Origin: Chryseobacterium ginsenosidimutans
GTDB lineage: Bacteria > Bacteroidota > Bacteroidia > Flavobacteriales > Weeksellaceae
Direction of reading: 5' to 3'
Length of the DNA stretch: 64,000 nt
NCBI RefSeq assembly: GCF_024807225.1
Contig: NZ_JANUCO010000001.1
Span: 3,658,001 to 3,722,000 of the forward strand
Of the stretch, positions 50,573-57,303 are shown piece after piece. The notes under the pieces are model-generated. The model was not told the DNA's origin. It worked only from the letters and a program-made list of their open reading frames with translations, and did not search any database. Every line of letters starts with the position of its first letter. Within the stretch, counting starts at the first letter, position 1. A program made the translations under genes and the position numbers.

Positions 50573-51589
50573 GTGGAGACAAACAGAATATGGATGGTTA
50601 GAGCCGGAACCGGAGGTTATCTAATAGATGAATTTTTGCAAAATAACATTATTGCAATTGGGTGGAATTATCTGGAAAATATACCTAGAGATATTTCTTA
50701 TTCCGAATTGCGAAGGCAGTATGTGGAGACATATCCTCAAGATTCTGATGGCAGGACAAATCAAAGTGCAGGGCAATTATACCGTTTTGTAGTTGACTTT
50801 CAAATTGGTGATAAGGTTGTAACTTATGATTCCGGCAGTAGAAATTATTATTTGGGTGAAATTATTTCAGAATATGAATATAATGATAGTTACGAATTTT
50901 TTCATACACGTCGTGTTAAATGGATGGAGCATCCAACAAGCCGTGATGTATTATCAACAGATTCTAAAAATAGATTGGGCTCAGTCTTAACTATTTTTGA
51001 GATTTCTAGAAATGTTTGGAACGAAGTTCTTAGCCATAATCCTGCTGAAATGAGTGAAGAACAAATAGTAATTGAGGAGAAGAAAGAAAAAGAAGAAGAG
51101 CCAAAAGAACTCGAAGAAATTAGGGAGGATGTCGAATCTAAATCTACAGAATTTATAAAAGATATTATTGCAAACTTATCATGGGAAGATACAGAGCGAT
51201 TAGTGGCAGGAATCTTAAGAGCAATTGGGTATAAGACGAAAATGACAAGGAGGGGATCCGACTTAGGTAGTGATATTTCTGCCTCTCCAGATGAGCTTGG
51301 TTTGGAAGAACCGAGAGTTAAAGTGGAGGTTAAGAAAAGGACAAAAGATAGAGTCACATCGCAGGAAATAAGAAGTTTTATTGGTGGATTGAGAGATTTT
51401 AATAAAGGTATTTATGTGACAACTTCTGGTTTTTCCAAGGATGCAAGGTACGATGCAGAGAGAGCTAATTTCCCTATTACCTTAGTGGATTTGGACTGGC
51501 TAGTAGAATTATTAGTAAATAATTATGAAAAATTAGATGTTGAAACAAAATCGCTTGTTCCATTAAAAAGAATATATTGGCCTCTTTAA
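50573..51589 (+). CDS. Mrr-type restriction endonuclease with EVE-like N-terminal domain
   Basis: It starts with GTG at 50573, 338 residues. The N-terminal about 160 residues (IWMVRAGTGGYLIDEF ... IIAIGWNYL ... GDKVVTYD ... YYLGEI) match an EVE/PUA-like reader of modified bases. A Glu/Lys-rich linker leads to an Mrr-type PD-(D/E)xK nuclease (GSDLGSDI about 228, VKVEVKKR about 252, QEIRSFIGG about 264). Reader plus Mrr suggests a type IV enzyme cutting modified DNA. A strong terminator follows. Confidence 0.82.
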   Translation: METNRIWMVRAGTGGYLIDEFLQNNIIAIGWNYLENIPRDISYSELRRQYVETYPQDSDGRTNQSAGQLYRFVVDFQIGDKVVTYDSGSRNYYLGEIISEYEYNDSYEFFHTRRVKWMEHPTSRDVLSTDSKNRLGSVLTIFEISRNVWNEVLSHNPAEMSEEQIVIEEKKEKEEEPKELEEIREDVESKSTEFIKDIIANLSWEDTERLVAGILRAIGYKTKMTRRGSDLGSDISASPDELGLEEPRVKVEVKKRTKDRVTSQEIRSFIGGLRDFNKGIYVTTSGFSKDARYDAERANFPITLVDLDWLVELLVNNYEKLDVETKSLVPLKRIYWPL

Positions 51590-51621
51590 TAATTTAACAT
51601 TGGTACATATTTAATGAATAT

Positions 51622-51651
51622 AAAAATCCTGAGAATAATCTCAGGATTTTT
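51622..51651 (+). terminator. Terminator closing the defence operon
   Basis: AAAAATCCTGAG pairs with CTCAGGATTTTT (12 bp, 6-base loop), followed by T-rich sequence, 33 bases after the Mrr gene. Reading the other way it can also serve the XRE gene. Confidence 0.85.
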
Positions 51652-51720
51652 ATATTATTGCAAAGGTATTAACCTTTCTAGCATTCAATTATTTTACAAC
51701 TAAAAAAATCCCAACTTTCG

Positions 51721-52029
51721 TTAGGATTTTCTCTTATTTTGATTTTTGAATTTTTCTTCCAAAAGCATAATCTCGCTTATTATTGTATCAAGTTCGCTCT
51801 GATTTAATTTAGAAACAACTTGAATTATATCAATGGCTAAAAAATTACAGATACTGATAATAATTTCAATTGTTGGATTGGTTTTTCCTCTTTCTATTCT
51901 ACCAATGTAATCTTTAGATAGGTCTACCTCGTTTGCTAGTTGAAATTGTGATAATCCCTTTCTTAATCGGTATAGTTTAAAAATAATTCCGATTTGACTT
52001 TTTATTTCTTCAGAGCTCCATTTATACAT
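51721..52029 (-). CDS. XRE-family transcriptional regulator (right border of the defence island)
   Basis: This 102-residue protein has an HTH_3 domain at about 13-68 (KGLSQFQLANEVDLSKDYIG followed by RIERGKTNPT). It is oriented divergently from the small-RNA/sigma/dead-Cas12f unit. The palindrome at 52111-52128 in the shared upstream region is a good operator candidate, so this protein may repress both its own gene and the RNA promoter. Confidence 0.87.
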   Translation of the reverse strand: MYKWSSEEIKSQIGIIFKLYRLRKGLSQFQLANEVDLSKDYIGRIERGKTNPTIEIIISICNFLAIDIIQVVSKLNQSELDTIISEIMLLEEKFKNQNKRKS

Positions 52030-52100
52030 TTAGTAAATTTTGTGAATAATTATATTTTTCATAGAGACTTATAAGACGTTTTTATTATTTTTTATTATAT

Positions 52101-52131
52101 TTGCTAAATAAGTTACTGTAAAGTAACTTTG
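52101..52131 (+). promoter_or_regulatory. Consensus promoter of the small-RNA/sigma/dead-Cas12f unit
   Basis: TTG (52101-52103), a 20-base spacer and TAACTTTG (52124-52131) match the full flavobacterial consensus. It predicts transcription from about 52138. Confidence 0.65.
52111..52128. promoter_or_regulatory. Palindromic operator overlapping the -7 box
   Basis: AGTTACT-gtaa-AGTAACT is a perfect 7-bp inverted repeat that covers half of the -7 element. This is the position expected for a repressor, most likely the adjacent XRE protein. Confidence 0.6.
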
Positions 52132-52137
52132 CGATAG

Positions 52138-52309
52138 TTCAAAGAAATAAAGAAGCTATTGCTTAGATTCTCGATTGGAAAACTGGCACTTTTCACAAAG
52201 CAACGAGTTGATAAGTAAATGTGCCCACGACTTCGGCGTGGGCTCTCTTATCGTTGCTCGGTATGCCAGTACCTCCAGTCGGTAAGTTGAGTTCCACGCT
52301 TTTTCTTTT
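52138..52309 (+). ncRNA. Structured small RNA, candidate guide RNA for the dead Cas12f
   Basis: Starting just after the consensus promoter, about 170 bases fold into nested stems. P1 pairs ACTGGCA (52182-52188) with TGCCAGT (52264-52270). P2 pairs GCAACGA (52200-52206) with TCGTTGC (52251-52257) and is extended by TAAG/CTTA. P3 pairs GCCCACG (52223-52229) with CGTGGGC (52237-52243) and is capped by a cUUCGg tetraloop. The RNA ends in a U-tract (52300-52309). The 16-20 bases before the U-tract (ending GTTCCACGC) would be the guide. Size and position suit a Cas12f-type guide scaffold; the function is inferred. Confidence 0.55.
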
Positions 52310-52408
52310 GTGCTAAACTAAAAGAAATAAGGGTCAAAATTTAAGTAGAATTCTCTTAGCAGATATAAGCAGTTCCTTCTCGCAATAGTTTTGCAAAATA
52401 CGCTGCTT

Positions 52409-53224
52409 ATGAAAAGAACAAACACTTTGCCCCGGAAGTTGACTGATAATCAGTTATACAAACTGCTGAAAGAAGGTAATCCCACTGCTCTAAATCATAT
52501 TCATTTACGCTACAAAAGACTTCTTTTCTGGGTTGGATGGCAAGTGCTGAAGGATGATTTTGTAGTAGACACTATTGTCCAGGATACCTTCCTCAAATTG
52601 TGGCTGCACCGTGACACCATTGAGACACCTGATCATATTACAGGCTTTTTACGGTTTGTGATGAAAAGGGATTGTATAGCGTATGTCACTGCTCCCCGGA
52701 ATAAATTCAGCCGCTTAATGGCTTCTCTTGACAGTTTTGAGAATTATCAGGAGTATCTTGCAGGTTACGACCCCTTGAAAGATAAAGAGTATTTGCTTAG
52801 CCAGGAATCCGATCAAAACAAATTCGATGAAGTTAAAAAGGTGTTACCCGTTCTGAACCCCAAAAGGAAACACCTGATAGAACTCTGCCTTAAATATGGC
52901 TTTCAGTACAAACCCATCGCAGAGGCTATGGGAAGCAGTGTGACAGGCATCAGCACGGAGGTGAGCAAAGCCATAGATGAGCTTCGGAAAATTCTAAAAG
53001 TCACTTCTTTTGAGCAGCCGGAGGAAAAAGCTTTTGATAAAGAAGAGCGGTCAGAAAACCTTAGTAGTCAACAGCTCGAGATTATCAAAAGACGGTTTGA
53101 GCATAAATCTTCTTTTGCGGTAATTGCAAAAGAACTCATGTTACCTGAAAAGGAAGTCCATCGGGAATTTCTGTATGCCTATCAGCATCTTCAAAATCAA
53201 AATATTTCTCAAATACCGCTTTGA
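52409..53224 (+). CDS. ECF-like sigma-70 family factor linked to the dead Cas12f
   Basis: The start is the ATG at 52409, 271 residues. Region 2 is at about 18-95 (NPTALNHIHLRYKRLLFWVG ... VQDTFLKLW). A region-4 HTH is at about 140-200 (LNPKRKHLIELCLKYGF ... IAEAMGSSVTGISTEVSKAI). An additional HTH-like C-terminal segment is at about 215-265 (LSSQQLEIIKRRFEHK). Its stop is one base before the next start, so the two proteins are made together. Known: Bacteroidota carry ECF sigma factors linked to nuclease-dead Cas12f that perform RNA-guided transcription. This gene pair fits that scheme. Confidence 0.8.
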   Translation: MKRTNTLPRKLTDNQLYKLLKEGNPTALNHIHLRYKRLLFWVGWQVLKDDFVVDTIVQDTFLKLWLHRDTIETPDHITGFLRFVMKRDCIAYVTAPRNKFSRLMASLDSFENYQEYLAGYDPLKDKEYLLSQESDQNKFDEVKKVLPVLNPKRKHLIELCLKYGFQYKPIAEAMGSSVTGISTEVSKAIDELRKILKVTSFEQPEEKAFDKEERSENLSSQQLEIIKRRFEHKSSFAVIAKELMLPEKEVHREFLYAYQHLQNQNISQIPL

Positions 53225-53225
53225 T

Positions 53226-54320
53226 ATGGAAAAGTCCACGATAACCCTGACCCGAAAAATTCAGCTGGTGATAGATGTCCCATCTGAAGATAAAAGCCAA
53301 ATGTGGGGAAAGCTCTACCGGTATCAGAACCGATGCTTCCGGGCGGCTAATCTGATCGTTTCCCATCTGTATGTACAGGAAATGATCAAGGATTTCTTTT
53401 ACCTCACCGAAGACATCAAATATAAGTTAGCTGATACAAGCAAAGATGAAATGGGAATCTTCGACCGTTCAAAAACGAACACCACGGCACGCCTGGTCTT
53501 TGACCGTTTCAAGGGAGAAATTCCCACAGACATTCTCGGATGCCTGAACAATACAATTCAATCCACCTTTTCCAAAAACAAAGCCGACTACTGGCAGGGC
53601 TCAAAATCCTTAATGAACTTTAAAAAAGACATTCCCATACCGCTTCCGGTCAAGTGTATCAGCAAAATGAAGTATGATTCTGAAAAAAAAGCGTTTAGCT
53701 TCAATATGTTTGCGATTCCGGTTAAAACATACTTAGGGAGAGATTTCTCTGATAAACACTTGGTACTGGAACGCCTCTTAAGGGAAGAGATCAAGCTATG
53801 CAACTCACAGGTCCAGCTCAAAGACGGTAAAATCTTTTGGCTGGCCGTCTTTGAATTTGAAAAGGAAGACCACCGTTTAAAACCCGAGATCATTGCTGAA
53901 GCATCCCTGTCATTAGAACATCCGATCGTGGTAAAAGCCAACAATGTGCGAATGAATATTGGCTCGAAAGAGGAATTCCTCTATCGAAGGTTGGCGATCC
54001 AGGCCAGTAACAAAAGGATTCGAGCCGGAGTCGCATATTCCCGTTCCGGAAATGGAACCAAACGGAAACAGAAGGCACTGCACAAAACAGAGGATCTGGA
54101 AAACCGTTTTGTCAGTCATCATCTTCATCTGTACAGCCGTAAGCTGATTGATTTCTGCATCCGGCAACAGGCGGGCACACTGATCCTTAAAGATCAAGAA
54201 GACAAAATCGGGATTGCAAAAGAACAGGAATTTGTGCTGCGAAACTGGAGCTATTATGAATTGCAGACCAAAATAAAATACAAAGCAGAAAAAGCCGGTA
54301 TCGAATTGATCATCGGATAG
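53226..54320 (+). CDS. Nuclease-dead, truncated Cas12f/TnpB homologue
   Basis: This 364-residue protein starts with ATG one base after the sigma stop. It follows the Cas12f plan: N-terminus MEKSTITLTRKIQLVID, then the KDIPIPLPVK block (about 134-143), then the RuvC region. RuvC-I (about 230-240, EHPIVVKANN) lacks the catalytic Asp. RuvC-II (about 317-326, GTLILKDQED) has Lys where the catalytic Glu of LxMENL is expected. After the diagnostic WSYYELQTKIKYKAEKAGIE the protein ends, without the zinc finger or RuvC-III. It should bind guide RNA and DNA but not cut, and may recruit the sigma factor. Confidence 0.82.
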   Translation: MEKSTITLTRKIQLVIDVPSEDKSQMWGKLYRYQNRCFRAANLIVSHLYVQEMIKDFFYLTEDIKYKLADTSKDEMGIFDRSKTNTTARLVFDRFKGEIPTDILGCLNNTIQSTFSKNKADYWQGSKSLMNFKKDIPIPLPVKCISKMKYDSEKKAFSFNMFAIPVKTYLGRDFSDKHLVLERLLREEIKLCNSQVQLKDGKIFWLAVFEFEKEDHRLKPEIIAEASLSLEHPIVVKANNVRMNIGSKEEFLYRRLAIQASNKRIRAGVAYSRSGNGTKRKQKALHKTEDLENRFVSHHLHLYSRKLIDFCIRQQAGTLILKDQEDKIGIAKEQEFVLRNWSYYELQTKIKYKAEKAGIELIIG

Positions 54321-54329
54321 CTAAAAAAC

Positions 54330-54430
54330 GAGGGTGCTTGTAAACCCGTAGGGTGAGGTTTGAACACTCACTAAATACCGAACTAAATACTTTTTCTGGT
54401 GTATACAACGGCGTGGGTTTCTTTTTTTTC
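54330..54430 (+). ncRNA. Second structured RNA candidate downstream of dead Cas12f
   Basis: Directly after the stop lie GGGT/ACCC (54332-54347), a GTGAG/CTCAC hairpin (54353-54371), the repeated 9-mer ACTAAATAC (54370 and 54382), and AAACCC (54342-54347) able to pair with GGGTTT at 54416-54421. Then come C and eight T residues (54422-54429). The segment GTATACAAC before the end resembles the 3' end of Cas12f repeats. It could be an alternative guide RNA, a second guide, or only a structured terminator. Confidence 0.4.
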
Positions 54431-54540
54431 AAAAATGAAGAAAGCATAACCAAAAAAGCAAAGTATTGCAATAAGAATCCTACACTAAAAGGTATCATCA
54501 ATCAATCTAGCGAGATTGCTTGCCTGATTGGTTTCTTCCC

Positions 54541-54603
54541 TGCTTTCTTGGAATCTTGAATTCTTGCTTTCTTGAAATCCTGACTTCTTGCTTCCTTGAT
54601 TGC
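54541..54603. repeat. 24-bp tandem repeat, about 2.5 copies
   Basis: Units start at 54541, 54565 and 54589 (tgctttcttg-type). On the minus strand they would encode an octapeptide of the form K-(K/E)-A-R-x-Q-D-x, but that frame begins inside the relaxase gene and is probably not a real protein. The surrounding 54431-54643 stretch holds no other feature. Confidence 0.65.
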
Positions 54604-54643
54604 TATCAAGCAAAAGAGATTACCCTGCAATACGTGGTGGTGG

Positions 54644-55804
54644 TCAGAGTTTTTTTCTCTTTCTTTTATTTTGAATTGGAATATCCTCTGCCTCATAATT
54701 TGTATTGCTATTACCGAATTGCAACAGAGAGAAAAGCTGATTTGTCATCTCAGTATCTTTAAAAATCTCATTGAAGGCTGAAAATGGAACCGTATTTTCT
54801 TGTGAAATTTTCTGTGCTATTTTTTCCATTTCTGATATCAAATTTTGCTTATCTGTTCTCTCTAGGTATGGATTTCTAAATCTTGAAAATTTGATTTCCC
54901 TCTCAACAACATTAATAACAGAATCCAAATATTTTTTCTTTTCTGAAGCAAAAACTGTCGGGTTGGACAATAGAACAGCGTTTTTGCTTTTGAATAGATG
55001 TACTTGTTTTTGTAAATCAATAACCTTTGTATTAAGCTCAGTAATTTGTTTTGATTTGGATTCTAATTCGGTTTTATTTTTTAGAATTGTGCTTTTGTAA
55101 GTTCGAAATGCTTTTTCATAATTCTCAATGGTTTTATCAGTCTTAATTTTTTTAAAACCTAAAAAATCATTTTCCTTTACAACCAGCTCCTCCGATTTCT
55201 TCGAACCCATTTCAGATTTCATTATGTCATATCTTTCTTCCAAAACTTTTAGATCCTCTTCTTTCTGCTGAATTTTAAACTCAATAGCTTCTAATCTTCC
55301 TTTGGAACCAGAGATCCCTCTTTCCATATTTAGGCATTCAGCTGTCAGATCCTGCATTTTTGAATAATGGAAGGATTGGTGTTTAAGTGTTTTGCCAGTA
55401 TTCAGATCCTGCCAGTCAGCTACCAGATGAGCGTGGTAATTTGGTTTCCATTCTTTCGTGTTTTTATCAGTGTGTCCTTCATCTTTGTGAATGGCGATCT
55501 GAAAAACACGGATATCCAATTCTTCTTCCAGTCTCTTGGCTAAGTTTTGAAGTTCCAGCATCGTTGTATCTTCTTTGATAACAACAACCGCTTCCCGAAC
55601 AGGCATTGCATTCTTCTGTAATTTCCTCCCGGACTTTTCTTTGCAATACGCTTCGATCTTTTGGATCCTGTCAGCTATTTTCTGTTCCATCCAGTATTCA
55701 TTTTTTGGTGTAAGGTCTTTCCGGATGTAATCGAAAGTTTTCTTCCTGAAATTATGGGTTTCAGAATCGGACTTAACAACTTTGAAATTAATAGAGGTCT
55801 TCAT
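54644..55804 (-). CDS. MobV-family relaxase (mobilization protein)
   Basis: In this 386-residue protein the relaxase metal site is clear: H106-K-D-E109-G-H111, then N-Y-H124-A-H126 (NYHAHLVADW). This is the MobV/Pre arrangement. The C-terminal half is a long coiled coil (about 170-300), usual for the family. MobV relaxases nick at oriT and lead the strand during transfer through a helper conjugation system. The upstream 300 bases contain repeats that may be oriT. Confidence 0.85.
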   Translation of the reverse strand: MKTSINFKVVKSDSETHNFRKKTFDYIRKDLTPKNEYWMEQKIADRIQKIEAYCKEKSGRKLQKNAMPVREAVVVIKEDTTMLELQNLAKRLEEELDIRVFQIAIHKDEGHTDKNTKEWKPNYHAHLVADWQDLNTGKTLKHQSFHYSKMQDLTAECLNMERGISGSKGRLEAIEFKIQQKEEDLKVLEERYDIMKSEMGSKKSEELVVKENDFLGFKKIKTDKTIENYEKAFRTYKSTILKNKTELESKSKQITELNTKVIDLQKQVHLFKSKNAVLLSNPTVFASEKKKYLDSVINVVEREIKFSRFRNPYLERTDKQNLISEMEKIAQKISQENTVPFSAFNEIFKDTEMTNQLFSLLQFGNSNTNYEAEDIPIQNKRKRKKL

Positions 55805-55900
55805 TGCTTTTACATCTTTAAAGTTTTACACTTCTATTGTTTTATCATTTTAAATTTTTGCTGAAGATTGCTGTAGTTATATTACGCAGCATTACTTTTT

Positions 55901-55992
55901 ACCTGTGTTTATTTTACACACCTTCGATAAAAATAGCCTGGTGTTTTTTACACAGGTTCAATAAGCTAACCTGATATTATTTTACCCAGGTT
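55901..55992. repeat. Three imperfect palindromic repeats upstream of the relaxase (oriT or regulatory candidates)
   Basis: Three imperfect palindromes of about 20-25 bp of the form CCTG-N12-14-CAGG occur with a period near 34 bp: 55901-55922 (ACCTGTGT/ACACACC), 55937-55958 (CCTG/CAGG) and 55968-55992 (AACCTG/CAGGTT). Confidence 0.6.
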
Positions 55993-56016
55993 AAAAGCCT
56001 CGCAGAGCGTATTAGA

Positions 56017-56047
56017 AACTTTGTTGGGAGGCACGACCTTCAAAGTT
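56017..56047. other. Inverted repeat, possible oriT hairpin
   Basis: AACTTTG (56017-56023) pairs with CAAAGTT (56041-56047) across 17 bases containing ttgggaggcacg. It lies in the G-richer stretch between the relaxase leader and the TOPRIM gene, a usual place for a nic region. Confidence 0.4.
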
Positions 56048-56101
56048 GCGAATGCGCTCCTAACTTCTGCGGGTAGTTGGTAAAAAATACAGCACGCCTT
56101 A

Positions 56102-57085
56102 TCAGCGTTTCCTTTTAAAACCATTTGAATTTTTGATTTTCAGCTCCTGATTTCTGAACTGATGTTTATCCTGATCTGGAAATTTTTCAGATTGTTTTTC
56201 TGCCTTATTTGATATATTGTTTTTCATTCTTTGGATCAAAAATTCGTTGAAATCTTTATGGTTAGAATATATTCCGGAATGATCTTTTGCTTCCGGAAAG
56301 AATTTTATGATCTCAGATCTGCATTTGATTCCTGCATTATCATTGTCTAGAAAAAGATTGATATCACGATAATTTTTCAGATGTTCTAAGGATTTATTTA
56401 AAAGAGCAATGGAATTCATCACAAGAATATCTCCTGCAAAAGACTTTTGCAATTCTATAAAAGACAGGGCATCTATAAAACCTTCAAAAACGACTACACC
56501 TTGGACAGCTCTATCTTGAATATTTGATTTACCCTGATCATTGCTGCTGAGATCTATTATGGAAACATCCTTTTTAAATAATGAACCTTTGTAAAAAGCA
56601 TTACGCAATTCAAAACCGCCAGACAAGTTCTCGAAACCAATGGCATATAGTTTCTTATTGCCGATGGTAAATCGTACTTCTTTTATATATTCATAGATTT
56701 TAGGACTTAATCCACGTCCCTGCAAATACTGTTTCAGGTTAGGATTCTGGAGATCCAATATCTCATCGATTCTGTAATTTGGTTCCGATTTTTTAATCTG
56801 TTGTTGCTGATGAAAAGAAGAAAAATTTTGTTTTTGCGCCCAGCCCAGAACTTCATTGACCGAAGTGTTCAAATATTTTTTCATAAAGTCGGTATTGTTC
56901 CCGCCGACACCTTCTGAATGAAGATACCAGGCATTAATTCTTTTATCCAATTTGAAAGAGGCTTGGGATTCGCTGGCAAAGGGGTTGAGATACCAAGCTT
57001 CTTTTTCATTTTGTTTCGTGGGAAGGTGTCCGAGAGAAAGGAGGACTTCTTCCAGCGATATGCTGTTAAATTGTTTACAATTCAT
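56102..57085 (-). CDS. TOPRIM-domain primase-like protein
   Basis: This 327-residue protein has an N-terminal CHC2-like region without clear zinc cysteines (WYLNPFASESQASFKLDKRI ... WYLHSEGVGG). A TOPRIM domain follows, with the acidic motif VVVFEGFIDALSF (about 199-211) and LFLDNDNAG (about 246). Proteins of this type occur in Bacteroidota mobilizable elements next to relaxases and may prime the transferred strand. Confidence 0.8.
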   Translation of the reverse strand: MNCKQFNSISLEEVLLSLGHLPTKQNEKEAWYLNPFASESQASFKLDKRINAWYLHSEGVGGNNTDFMKKYLNTSVNEVLGWAQKQNFSSFHQQQQIKKSEPNYRIDEILDLQNPNLKQYLQGRGLSPKIYEYIKEVRFTIGNKKLYAIGFENLSGGFELRNAFYKGSLFKKDVSIIDLSSNDQGKSNIQDRAVQGVVVFEGFIDALSFIELQKSFAGDILVMNSIALLNKSLEHLKNYRDINLFLDNDNAGIKCRSEIIKFFPEAKDHSGIYSNHKDFNEFLIQRMKNNISNKAEKQSEKFPDQDKHQFRNQELKIKNSNGFKRKR

Positions 57086-57303
57086 TTTTGCTATGTTTTT
57101 TATTAAAATACTTACCTAGTTACCGATCTGTTGATCATCAAATCAATGATCCTCTTTTTAAAGACTACCTGGATCTACCTACTTACCCAATGTTATTATA
57201 GAGGTAACTTAGGTAGGTTTGGATTTATCTACTTACCTAAATAAAACATTCACATTGTGTCACTTAAAGCTCTTAGGTAGGTTGGTAGAATAATTCTGTC
57301 TAA
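57086..57303. repeat. Iteron-like region with TACCTA/TAGGTA repeats
   Basis: At least seven copies of CTTACCTA/CTACCTA or the complement TAGGTA(G) lie in about 200 bases (for example near 57107, 57166, 57178, 57213, 57230 and 57270). They sit between the TOPRIM and VapE-like genes. They could be a replication origin or the binding sites of an element regulator. Confidence 0.5.

Noticed and set aside
53588..54197. Minus-strand frames over the dead Cas12f gene
   Set aside because: Shadows of a clearly coding plus-strand gene; no start context or family resemblance.
52391..54320. Active IS605-type transposon with TnpB
   Set aside because: There is no TnpA, no typical ends, both RuvC motifs lack catalytic residues and the zinc finger is missing, while a sigma factor is coupled to it.
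54321..54440. CRISPR array next to the Cas12f homologue
   Set aside because: Only one short repeated 9-mer is present. There is no series of repeats and spacers anywhere in the window.
54502..54696. Minus-strand frame with an octapeptide repeat
   Set aside because: It starts inside the relaxase gene in another frame, and its repetitiveness is explained by the 24-bp tandem DNA repeat.
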